Source of the DNA: a virus
Reading direction: 5' to 3' (one strand)
IMG/VR virus record: IMGVR_UViG_3300044295_000355
Location: 1 to 45,501 of that record
Length of the DNA: 45,501 bases
In this document: piece after piece, positions 31,127 to 38,876 of the stretch
Layout of the letters: every line of letters begins with the position of its first letter
Numbering within the stretch: position 1 is the first letter of the stretch
Notes under the pieces: generated by a model
The model's database searches: none
Seen by the model: only the letters and a program-made list of their open reading frames with translations
Told to the model about the DNA's origin: nothing
Made by a program: the position numbers and the translations under genes

Positions 31127-32281
31127 CTACGCGACGACGAGCGCCGATGGGACAAGATCGACCACGAGAGACGACGACGCAACGACCGGCACGACGGCGG
31201 TCGAGGCGACTTCGGCGGTGACGGCGGACGCAGCGAACGCAACGGCGACGGACGAGTCGACAAGCTCGACGTCCGCTTCATCGCCGCCGACGACGTCTCC
31301 GATGTACGCGAGCGACCCGGCGACGACTCCGCCCGCGACGATACCGCCCGCGACGGGCAGCCAGATGTAGCCGTCGACGAACGCCTGATCGGCGATTCCG
31401 TTTCCAGCGACGCCGATTCCGTCGAGCACGCGAGCGCCCGACGCGACGTCAACGGGAGAGGCCGACGACGTCGTCGAGACTGACGCGAGCGTGCGCGCGC
31501 CAGACGCAACGAGAACGGGAGACGCGACCGACGTCGACGCGACCGACGCGAGCGCGATCGATCCCGTGGCGGACACTCCGCCGAGCGTTCCGGCTCCGAC
31601 GAATCCGACGCCGTCGAGAGTCCGCGCGCCGTTTACGACGACGGTCGTCGTGCCAGATGCGGACTCTGCAACCGACGAGAGGGCGATCGACGCCGACGCA
31701 GCTACGGTCGTCGACGCGGCGGATGTCGTCGACACGGACGAGAGCGTGACGGCTCCCGAGGCTAGATGCGTCTGCCGGCCGGACGCGGCGAGCGTGACTC
31801 CGCCAAGCGTGACGATTCCACTCGCAACGTCGACCGGAGACGCCGCGCCCGACGCGACGACGGATGCGAGAGCGATCGACGCCGTGCCGACGTGCGTCTG
31901 CTGTCCAGAGCCTGACGCCGTGATGTTTGCGAGAGCAATCGCGCCGGTTGCGGTCGTCGTCGATCCGACGCTGCCCGCGCCGGAAACGACAACGCCATCG
32001 AGCGTGACCGCGCCCGACGAAACGTCGACGGGAGACGCCGACGAGGACGTCGACACGCCGGCAAGGATGATCGATCCGGTCGCGTCGATCGTCGTCGATC
32101 CGACCGTCGCACTACCCGAAACGGCAACGCCGCCGAGCGTGATCGCGCCGCTTGCGTTGTTCGGGTCCTCGACGAGGAGCGGGTACGACGACGGCTCCGT
32201 GCCGCGCGTCCACCAGTAGACGGACCACTGCGTCTGCCCCGGCGACTGCGCGACGAGTCCGTTGCCGGAATAGACGAACAC
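31127..32281 (-). CDS. Repeat-rich structural protein with about twelve 21-aa repeats, 384 aa
   Basis: After a short N-terminal domain (YWWTRGTEPSSYPLLVEDP) residues about 42-300 are tandem repeats of 21-23 residues, consensus roughly A-S/T-G-A-x-T-L-x-G/S-V-x(5)-A-S-P-V-D-V. The unit alternates small and beta-branched residues, so a beta-solenoid or fibrous structure is likely. The C-terminal 80 residues are Ala/Val-rich. Start GTG 32281 with GGAGG upstream. Probably a virion fibre or head-surface protein; no family recognised. Confidence 0.7.
   Translation of the reverse strand: MFVYSGNGLVAQSPGQTQWSVYWWTRGTEPSSYPLLVEDPNNASGAITLGGVAVSGSATVGSTTIDATGSIILAGVSTSSSASPVDVSSGAVTLDGVVVSGAGSVGSTTTATGAIALANITASGSGQQTHVGTASIALASVVASGAASPVDVASGIVTLGGVTLAASGRQTHLASGAVTLSSVSTTSAASTTVAASASIALSSVAESASGTTTVVVNGARTLDGVGFVGAGTLGGVSATGSIALASVASTSVASPVLVASGARTLASVSTTSSASPVDVASGARVLDGIGVAGNGIADQAFVDGYIWLPVAGGIVAGGVVAGSLAYIGDVVGGDEADVELVDSSVAVAFAASAVTAEVASTAVVPVVASSSLVVDLVPSALVVA
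31381..32158 (-). repeat. Degenerate tandem repeats in the repeat-rich gene
   Basis: About twelve diverged units of 63-69 bases, each coding for a 21-23-residue repeat of the form SGAxTLxGV. Units differ at many bases, so the protein repeat is better conserved than the DNA. They could allow recombination and length variation. Confidence 0.75.
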
Positions 32282-32301
32282 GCGGACCTCCCGTCGTCAG
32301 T

Positions 32302-33441
32302 TCAACCGGCGACCGTCGAGATGTTTCCGGTGTACGTCGTCGCCGTCGCCGATGGCTTACAGACTTCGAGAAAGCCGAGCGCGGCGTTGTCGAAAATGCG
32401 CGTCAGATTGAACGCGGTGTTGATGCCGTCGACGATCGTCAGCATGTTCGCAACCGGCATCGGCAAGAACGCGATCGGGTGTCCGATGACGCAAGCGATC
32501 GCGCCTGTCGCAACGAGCGCCGAGCAGGTCACCGATTCGAGCTTCTGAATGCCGGCATCGCCAGCCGCGAGCGGAGCGAAGAACTGCCCGACCGGATGAT
32601 CGAGGCGATTGATGATCGCCGATGCGTTCCCGGTCAACGTCGGGAGAGCGATACCGGCGTTCCCGTCATGGTCGGTGTAGGTCGCATTCCAGTTGTGGGC
32701 GGTCGCGGCGAGTGCCGTCTGCGTCTCGAAGAAAAGAAAGTTTCCGTCTGCGGCATCAGGCGTGTTTGTCACCGCTTGGTATCTCGTCGGCACTCCGGTG
32801 ACCGTCTCCGTCGCCGTCGAGTTCATCGTCTTGTTCACCTCGAAGATTCGGTCGTACATGAGCAGCGTGTTCGCGGCGACCGTTGCGAGGACGTCGGCGC
32901 GAACGAAATGCTGCGTGTCGCCAACGGTTGTCGGGTTCCACGTCAACAGCGCGCCCGTCGTCGCGTTCGTCGGGACGTTGCCGCCGGGCGCGTTGCTTGG
33001 TGCCGCTCCGGCTGCGGGCTGCGCGCCGACACGCCAGAGAGAGTTCGTCACCGAGATGACTCCAGCCGTGCCGACCTTGTTGAACTGATAGTCGGCCTTT
33101 TTGCCGCCGAGCGTTGCCTCGTTGATCAGGTCCGACAGCGACGTGAAGCCTGCCATCGACATCCGCCCAGCTGTACGACGAGCGACGCGATCTAGCGCCT
33201 GACGCGTGCGCTCGACGCAGCGTTCGGCGAGGCCAGCGAAGCCGCCGCCGTCGATGCGCCCGACGAAGTCACCGCCGCGACCGACCCAGACTCCGCGCGT
33301 CGACGGCACGTTGCCGACGAGGATGGGGCGCGTTCCGTGCCACGCCGTCATCGACGACGAGATGCGCTCGACCTCGTCCTTGCCAAGGTAGCGTTCGAGC
33401 TTGCCGGAGTGAGTGCTTCGCGCGGTGATCAGGTTCGCCAT
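32302..33441 (-). CDS. Unknown probable structural protein, 379 aa
   Basis: No family recognised. The N-terminus is basic and helical (THSGKLERYLGKDEVERISS), the rest beta-prone and Thr/Asn/Ala-rich like virion proteins. Its end reads AIACVIGHPIAFLPMPVANM, LTIVDGINTAFNLTRIFDNA. The length and the place between terminase and portal would suit a minor head or fibre protein. A small TTGAC/GTCAA hairpin (33451-33464) precedes the AAAGGA ribosome site of ATG 33441. Confidence 0.7.
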   Translation of the reverse strand: MANLITARSTHSGKLERYLGKDEVERISSSMTAWHGTRPILVGNVPSTRGVWVGRGGDFVGRIDGGGFAGLAERCVERTRQALDRVARRTAGRMSMAGFTSLSDLINEATLGGKKADYQFNKVGTAGVISVTNSLWRVGAQPAAGAAPSNAPGGNVPTNATTGALLTWNPTTVGDTQHFVRADVLATVAANTLLMYDRIFEVNKTMNSTATETVTGVPTRYQAVTNTPDAADGNFLFFETQTALAATAHNWNATYTDHDGNAGIALPTLTGNASAIINRLDHPVGQFFAPLAAGDAGIQKLESVTCSALVATGAIACVIGHPIAFLPMPVANMLTIVDGINTAFNLTRIFDNAALGFLEVCKPSATATTYTGNISTVAG

Positions 33442-33476
33442 GACATTCCTTTGACGTTCGTCAAGCTCTCTCAGGC

Positions 33477-33698
33477 TCAGACGCAGCGCTGCCCGGTGTA
33501 CTCGCCGACGTTGTCCGGCGGTGCGTTCTCGTCAGCCGTCGGCGTCGAGCCGTGCCCCTCGCGCCAGAAGCCGACAACGAAGCCGCAGCGCTCGCAGCGC
33601 CAGTAGACAAGCGAGGATGACCCCTCGCCCGGCGGAGCCGACGTCAACGACCACGATGAGTGCCCGAGGTTCTTCGACGGATCGACGTCGATCGGCAT
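33477..33698 (-). CDS. Small zinc-type protein, 73 aa
   Basis: Contains WRCERCGFVVGFW and a later C-terminal Cys (GQRCV), with a His between, so a small zinc knuckle is possible. No family recognised. ATG 33698 overlaps the upstream stop (ATGA); the GTG at 33701 is an alternative. The gene is coupled to the 134-aa structural gene. Confidence 0.65.
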   Translation of the reverse strand: MPIDVDPSKNLGHSSWSLTSAPPGEGSSSLVYWRCERCGFVVGFWREGHGSTPTADENAPPDNVGEYTGQRCV

Positions 33699-34102
33699 CA
33701 CGCGTTCCCATCAGTGATCGTCAGCGACGTGACCTGCACCGGCTGCGTCGCGACGATCGACGTCGTCGTCAGGTTCAGGTCGCTCGCGCTGACGGCGCAG
33801 TCGCCTTCTGCGACGTACGCGCCCGTCGAGTCGGTCAAGTAGAAGAACGCCGCCGTGCCGGTGTTGTTCGCGCTCGTGTCGGAGAACGGAACGCTGAAGG
33901 TGAGCACGCCACCGCTCGACGTGCCGCACGGCTTGGCGCACGTCAACTCTGCGAGGAGCGCGCCGGCCGGCGTGCCTCCCTTCGTGCCCGGCTTCGAGCC
34001 GGCGTAGATGCGGAGGAGGCCGTTGCCCGCGCCCGCGTCGATGGCGGCGCGGATCGAGTCGATGCGGGTGTTGCGAACGGTGTCGGCGATGCGGACGGCC
34101 AT
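33698..34102 (-). CDS. Phage structural protein of common head/tail-accessory type, 134 aa
   Basis: NTRIDSIRAAIDAGAGNGLL, RIYAGSKPGTKGGTPAGALL, ELTCAKPCGTSSGGVLTFSV and TGTAAFFYLTDSTGAYVAEG, ending SIVATQPVQVTSLTITDGNA, is a pattern I know from many uncharacterised small virion proteins of tailed phages. The exact role is not known. AAGGAG precedes ATG 34102. Confidence 0.75.
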   Translation of the reverse strand: MAVRIADTVRNTRIDSIRAAIDAGAGNGLLRIYAGSKPGTKGGTPAGALLAELTCAKPCGTSSGGVLTFSVPFSDTSANNTGTAAFFYLTDSTGAYVAEGDCAVSASDLNLTTTSIVATQPVQVTSLTITDGNA

Positions 34103-34151
34103 GTCGAGTCTCCTTGGTTCGCGAGCAGCCTACGGCGCAACGGATGCCGCG

Positions 34152-35480
34152 TCACCCGATAGGACTCCAGCGACGCGGGCGGAAGTCGACGTAGGTCGCG
34201 CCCGTGTCGGTCGATCGGAAGCGAGCCTTCGGCGTGTTCGTGTACCCGCTCGCGACCTGCACGACGACGGAGCCGAGCGCCACGATCTCCGGGAACGGAA
34301 GGCCGGTGAGCGTGTTGATCTCCGTCGTCGCTCCCGCGCGTGCCGCGCCCTGCGTGTCGTACTGCGCGATCCCCTGCACCGCGACGATCGGAGTCGAGAC
34401 GTCGTTCGTCGCAAACAGATGGACGAGGAAGAACTTGTTCGCCGTGACCTCGACGAGCGTCCAGTTGCCGCCGGTGCCGTCGTTGTACGGGCAGAAGCCA
34501 TTCGCGCCGGTGAAGCCGGCCGTGCCCGAGCGGATGAACGGAAACGCGTCGGCGCTCTTGCGTCGCCATGCCGTGACGCCCGATCGATAGAACACCGGGA
34601 CGGCGGCGATGGGAGCGATGTCTTGCGGCGAGCCATCGACGATCGAGTGCCTGATGTCCTCGTCGTAGAAGATGCCGTCGTCGACTGAGAGCTGCGCGTG
34701 CGTGTCGGACGCACCCGATCCGTCGACGATCATGTTTGAGAGCGCGAGGCCCGACGCGTACGCCGCGCCGCGCGTCGTGTGCTGATAGGCGTGCGTCGCC
34801 GAGTCCATGACGAGGCCGTGTCGCTCCTCCCCGAGGAAGATGGCAGTCGCGTTCGTCGCGTCGAAGTAGAGCACCGAGACGAACGCGTGCGTCGTGATCA
34901 ACGTCGTCGAGAACGTCTGCGTTGCGACGAGCGCTCCCGTCGTTGAGTCGACGTAGACGTACCAGAGGCCGTCGGTGTTCGAGAGCGTGACGGTGAGCGC
35001 CGACGTGAAGGTGCGCTTCACGCCAGCAAGGAACACGTCGAACGACGACGCAACCGGCGCGAGCGTGAAGACGCGCGTCGAGCCGTTGAAGGCGATCGTC
35101 GTGTCGGTGCGGTTCGGGAAGCCGGTCGGCTCAGACGTCGCAACGATGGCGTCACTCGGCGGCTGAAGCATCGAGGCGGGCGCATCGACGAGGACGTCGC
35201 GCGTGCCGGCGACGAACGGGATCGGAGACGTCGAGCCGGTCGCGTTCGGTCCGCTCGCTGTCTCGATCGCGACGACGACGAGGCGCGGAGGCGAGAAGCG
35301 GAACGTGTACGTCCCGACCTCGCTGTCGCCCGTCGCGCGGTCGAGGATCGAGGCGTTCACGATGTCGCCGTCGACGAAGGCGGACGCGAGCGTGCGGCAG
35401 TTGCGGATCGCGCCGCCGTCTAGCAGTCGGTCGCCGGTGCCTGTCGTTGACGAAGTCTGCCCGCAGAGGTTCTTGATCAT
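34152..35480 (-). CDS. Fibre-like structural protein, 442 aa
   Basis: Beta-rich with many Thr/Ser/Asp and aromatic repeats: FAFNGSTRVFTLAP-like strand, TSALTVTLSNTDGLWYVYVD, FVSVLYFDATNATAIFLGEE, NKFFLVHLFATNDVSTPIVA, LTGLPFPEIVALGSVVVQVA. This is typical of fibre or receptor-binding proteins. N-terminus MIKNLCGQTSS. No ribosome site precedes ATG 35480, and it lies at the edge of a ~900-base non-coding stretch, so a leaderless or atypical start is possible. Confidence 0.65.
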   Translation of the reverse strand: MIKNLCGQTSSTTGTGDRLLDGGAIRNCRTLASAFVDGDIVNASILDRATGDSEVGTYTFRFSPPRLVVVAIETASGPNATGSTSPIPFVAGTRDVLVDAPASMLQPPSDAIVATSEPTGFPNRTDTTIAFNGSTRVFTLAPVASSFDVFLAGVKRTFTSALTVTLSNTDGLWYVYVDSTTGALVATQTFSTTLITTHAFVSVLYFDATNATAIFLGEERHGLVMDSATHAYQHTTRGAAYASGLALSNMIVDGSGASDTHAQLSVDDGIFYDEDIRHSIVDGSPQDIAPIAAVPVFYRSGVTAWRRKSADAFPFIRSGTAGFTGANGFCPYNDGTGGNWTLVEVTANKFFLVHLFATNDVSTPIVAVQGIAQYDTQGAARAGATTEINTLTGLPFPEIVALGSVVVQVASGYTNTPKARFRSTDTGATYVDFRPRRWSPIG

Positions 35481-35618
35481 GCGCGCAGGGTAGCCGCGCA
35501 CGCACGCTTGCGGAACGAGCTGGCGAGGCGCACGCTGCGTGTCCCGGTGAAGAAGCGGACGGCAAGCCCGCAGCGGGCACCGGGGGCGCGGGCGGCATGG
35601 TGCCGCTCGCGTCGTTTG

Positions 35619-35644
35619 CGGGTGAGTCCGTTTCGACTCACCCG
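35619..35644 (+). terminator. Hairpin in the non-coding region
   Basis: cgggtgagtc (35619-35628) pairs perfectly with gactcacccg (35635-35644), loop cgtttc, then TTTCC on the plus strand. It looks like a short Rho-independent terminator, though no plus-strand gene lies upstream; it may instead be a processing site or operator for the late transcript. Confidence 0.4.
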
Positions 35645-36103
35645 TTTCCACGAACCGTTGACGCTACGCGCGCGGCGCGCCCACGATGGCGCGTCGGGCA
35701 TGGCGCTCGACCGGAGGGCAGCGAGCCAGCGGCGGGCAACGCCGACGACGTGAGCGGACGACGGGCATAGGCTTGCGGGACGACAACGCGAGCAGAGGAC
35801 GACGACGCAAGGGTCAACGCAGACACCCGAGGTCGTCGCCGGGGATCACGGCAAGGCAGCCGACGGCACGACTCGATCCCTGTACTCCGCGACGGACTCA
35901 CGCCGACCACGCCGGGATGAACGCCGATCGCTTCCGACGAGGAAGCGTGTCGGCGCATCACGGCAGGCGCAGCCCGACTCGCGCGAAGCGCGCTCCGGCG
36001 AAGCTCGCTGACTTGAACGATCACCGGCGAAGTTCGCGGGCGCGAACGCCGCCGACCTTGACGCCTGCGGCGCGAACTTGCGCCGGCCTCGTCGACGGCG
36101 TCG

Positions 36104-36128
36104 AACTGTTGCAGAAAGTGCAACGGTT
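36104..36128. repeat. Inverted repeat in the non-coding region
   Basis: aactgttgca (36104-36113) and tgcaacggtt (36119-36128) form a 10-bp stem with one G-U pair and a GAAAG loop. Six central pairs (GTTGCA/TGCAAC) are perfect. Candidate operator or RNA stem; function unknown. Confidence 0.45.
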
Positions 36129-36380
36129 CACCGAAGACGGAGACGCACGAGGCGGCGCGCCTTCGTCGGCGACCAGCCGAGGAGCACGAGCACGCGAACG
36201 GCGAGCGCGTGACGCCACGTCCAGCGACTCACGCGAGGACACCGTCGACGAGCGCGCGGATCGATCGACAGGCGAGCGGCGACTTCCGCCAGTCGAACCC
36301 GTCATGTCTTGAGCGGGCGAAGGTGAAAGCCCATCGCCACGACCTACCGATCGTCGACGCGGGAATCCAGACGAGTCGAC

Positions 36381-37709
36381 TCACACGAACGCCATCTCGC
36401 TCGCGAGCAGCAGCTCGTGAACGGCCCAGACGAGCGCGTCGAGGCGATCGGGTGAACGCTCTCCGGCGAGGCCGGTGAACGAGGTGAGTTGCTTCTCCAA
36501 CGCGCGGAACGAGCCGACGTGGAAGACGCGCGGCTCGCGGTGCGGCGTCCTCTCGTACAGGGCCGACACCGGCTCCGCGCGTGCGCGCTTGCCTTGCGCG
36601 GCGCGCACCGTGCGGACGTGCGCGAGCGGGGACACGGACGCGATCGTCTCGCTCACCATCTCGCCGCCGTTGTTCACCTCGGCGACGATGCAGTCCGCGC
36701 GGTGCTCCTCGTACGCGTCGACCGCTCGCTGCGCCCATCCTCGCGGCGGCAGCTTGCACGAGAGGTCGTCGAGGACGTACGCGTTGCCGTCGACGCCGAG
36801 GCCGACGACGACGATGCCCGTCTCGTCGGAGTGTGTCGACGAAGTCGCGGCAGGGTCGACGCTGACGACGACGCGCGAGAGTTCGGGCGGCGACTTCACG
36901 CGCACGGCGTCGATCGTCGCGCTCGTCCACAGCGCGCCGTCGACGTCGTCGAGAAGCTCCGCCTCGATCTCCTGTCGACCGAGTCGCGTTCCCTCGTACG
37001 TCTCGACGAGCTTCGAGAAGAAGGACGGATCGAGGTTGTCGCGGTTCGCGTAGCTGCTTCCGGTCGTCGTCACTGTCGAGGGTGCGGCGCGCAGGAATCG
37101 GAGCGTGTCAATGGGTCGCGGCGTCGTCGTCACGATCGCGCGCGGCGACGAGCCGTCCGGCGCGGTGAGACGCAAGCCGAGATCAAGGTTGGCGAATAGC
37201 TCGTCGCGCGTCGACGGCTTCCATGCGGCAAGTTCCTCGATCCACGCGGTGTCGTGCTGCGGACCGCGCGCGGCATTCGGGTCGTCGGACGAGAAGATCG
37301 TGGCGGTCGCTCCACCCGGCCACGTCACGCGCCGCTTCGACGGCTCGAAGATCGGACGTCCGCGCGGGTCGCTCGTCGCAAGAATGCCAGCGGGACCGAG
37401 CACCATCACGTCGCGTGCGTCGCCAGCGTCGCGCGCGGCGAGCGCGATGTATCTTGCCGCGCCGGAACGCACGCGCTCGTGGATCCACTCTGCTCCCGTC
37501 CTCGTCTTGCCGAACCCGCGCCCCGCCATGACGAGCCAGAAGCGCCACGCGCCCGGCGGCGGTCGTTGCTCTGGTCGCGCCCAGAACGGCCACGCCTGAC
37601 GGATGCGCGCACACGTCGACGGACCGAGACGACGGAGAAGCGCGCGACGATCGGCGCTGTCGAGGGAGAGCAGGCGCTCGCGCAGCGCGGCGAGGTCGCG
37701 CGGGCTCAT
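36381..37709 (-). CDS. terL: Terminase large subunit
   Basis: ATP-driven packaging motor with nuclease. FWLVMAGRGFGKTRTGAEWI has Walker A (63-69); HDTAWIEELAAWKP has the Walker B acidic pair (about 158-159); VVTTTPRP-type coupling motif AIVTTTPRPIDTL follows. The RNase H-like nuclease shows VVVSVDPAATSS (D285), CIVAEVNNGG (E344) and SPDRLDALVWAVHEL. Length 442 aa is normal for this compact class. ATG 37709 overlaps the terS stop (ATGA). No in-frame extension upstream is coding-like. Confidence 0.95.
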   Translation of the reverse strand: MSPRDLAALRERLLSLDSADRRALLRRLGPSTCARIRQAWPFWARPEQRPPPGAWRFWLVMAGRGFGKTRTGAEWIHERVRSGAARYIALAARDAGDARDVMVLGPAGILATSDPRGRPIFEPSKRRVTWPGGATATIFSSDDPNAARGPQHDTAWIEELAAWKPSTRDELFANLDLGLRLTAPDGSSPRAIVTTTPRPIDTLRFLRAAPSTVTTTGSSYANRDNLDPSFFSKLVETYEGTRLGRQEIEAELLDDVDGALWTSATIDAVRVKSPPELSRVVVSVDPAATSSTHSDETGIVVVGLGVDGNAYVLDDLSCKLPPRGWAQRAVDAYEEHRADCIVAEVNNGGEMVSETIASVSPLAHVRTVRAAQGKRARAEPVSALYERTPHREPRVFHVGSFRALEKQLTSFTGLAGERSPDRLDALVWAVHELLLASEMAFV

Positions 37710-38242
37710 CGCTTGCCTCGTCGATCGGCCATCGCGTCGAGCGCGGCGGCGAGTGCTTCCGTTGCATCGTCGAGCGTCGAGTCGACGTCGTTTCCACCAT
37801 CGAACGGGTGCCGCCCCGCCTCGATGTTCTCCTTCGCCCATCGTGAGCGGTGACGACGTTCGAGGCGATGCGCCGCCGCCTTCCAGTCCTTCTCCGCTGC
37901 CCTGCCGATGATCATGACGTCGCGCGCTTCACTCTCCGCCGACGCCTTCTCGATCTCGTGGGAGAAAGACACAAGATCGACCTCGTGTCCGCGCGGAGTG
38001 TACCCTGAAGCCACGACGAGCCGACGGAGTTCCGCTCCCTCTTTCAACCATGCAAAGACAGTCGTGCGATCGATGCCCGCCGCCTGCGCCGCCGTCTCGG
38101 GAAAGTTCCCGGCGCGGACGAGGTCGATGATGCGTCGGTGCAACGAAGGATCGAGGACGAACGAGCGTGGTCTGCCCGGCTTGCCTCGCGGCGGCTTCGC
38201 CTTCGCTGTCTTCTTCTTCGTCGTCGTCTTCGACTTTGGCAT
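37706..38242 (-). CDS. terS: Terminase small subunit
   Basis: DNA-recognition subunit. Basic start (KSKTTTKKKTAKAKPPRGKP) then a clear HTH (HRRIIDLVRAGNFPETAAQA, AGIDRTTVFAWLKEGAELRR), a helical oligomerisation part (FSHEIEKASAESEARDVMII) and a basic/acidic C-terminus. First gene of the late operon; start ATG 38242 has no good ribosome site and lies only 29 bases from the divergent ATG at 38272, so both promoters must overlap coding sequence or lie elsewhere. Confidence 0.85.
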   Translation of the reverse strand: MPKSKTTTKKKTAKAKPPRGKPGRPRSFVLDPSLHRRIIDLVRAGNFPETAAQAAGIDRTTVFAWLKEGAELRRLVVASGYTPRGHEVDLVSFSHEIEKASAESEARDVMIIGRAAEKDWKAAAHRLERRHRSRWAKENIEAGRHPFDGGNDVDSTLDDATEALAAALDAMADRRGKR

Positions 38243-38271
38243 GGTAGCTATCAGACCTTCAGGAGGCAGAG

Positions 38272-38868
38272 ATGGCAACGAAGAAGGGTAGCACCGACAA
38301 CGCGGCGACCATGGCGGCAAAGATCAATCCAGCGCTCGATGCGCTTGCTCGTCCTATCGCAACGCTCAAGCTCGACGAGAGGAATGCGCGGAAGCATGAG
38401 CGGCGCAGCCTCGACACGATCAAGACATCGCTCTCGACGTACGGGCAGCAGAAACCCATCGTCGCTCTGACGAGCGGCGTCGTCATCGCCGGCAACGGCA
38501 CGCTCGAAGCGGCACGCGAACTCGGATGGGACCGCCTCGCCGTCGTCACGTTCGACAACGAGGACGAAGCGCGTGCGCGCGCGTTCGCCATCATGGACAA
38601 TCGCAGCGCAGAACTGTCGTCGTGGAATCAAGATCAACTGATCGAAAGTCTGCAATCGTTCGACGAGTCTTTGCTGAAGTCGGTCGGGTTCACCGATGAA
38701 GCATTGAAGACGATGATCGAAAAGACGCATGTCGAGTTTGATACCACTTCAAAGCTGAACTCGGCCATGTTCAGAGTCATCGTCGAGAATCTCGACGAAC
38801 GACAACAGTTGTTGTTGATCAATAATCTTGAATCGCAAGGTTTCAATTGCAAAGCGATGATGATGTGA
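38272..38868 (+). CDS. ParB-like (ParB/Srx-fold) protein, 198 aa
   Basis: Residues about 24-130 are a ParB N-terminal-type domain: LARPIATLKLDERNARKHER, SLDTIKTSLSTYGQQKPIVA, VVIAGNGTLEAARELGWDRL and DEARARAFAIMDNRSAELS. GNGT with the later DNRS is the nucleotide-binding core; the fold now covers CTP- and nuclease-type functions. AGGAGG precedes ATG 38272. It is 8 bases before the ABC-GNAT gene and forms a two-gene operon. In phages such domains often accompany DNA-modification or packaging genes. Role inferred, not proved. Confidence 0.85.
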   Translation: MATKKGSTDNAATMAAKINPALDALARPIATLKLDERNARKHERRSLDTIKTSLSTYGQQKPIVALTSGVVIAGNGTLEAARELGWDRLAVVTFDNEDEARARAFAIMDNRSAELSSWNQDQLIESLQSFDESLLKSVGFTDEALKTMIEKTHVEFDTTSKLNSAMFRVIVENLDERQQLLLINNLESQGFNCKAMMM

Positions 38869-38876
38869 GGTGAAAG

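Larger units (their letters stand above)
35481..36380. other. About 900-base non-coding region between terL and the fibre-like gene
   Basis: No frame here has both a start with a ribosome site and coding character. It contains a 10-bp hairpin followed by TTTCC (35619-35644), a second hairpin with one G-U pair (36104-36113/36119-36128), and GC-rich inverted segments around 35990-36090 (GCGAAGTTCGC-like). It could hold the late promoter(s), a packaging signal, or a degenerate gene; I see no strong promoter match. Confidence 0.6.

Noticed and set aside
31381-32158. CRISPR-like regular repeats
   Set aside because: Units are contiguous, diverged in DNA and conserved in protein; they are coding repeats.
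36021-36305. Open frames inside the 900-base gap, including a 94-codon minus-strand frame
   Set aside because: Arg/Ser-rich, no ribosome site, interrupted in all frames by structured palindromes; no recognisable pattern.
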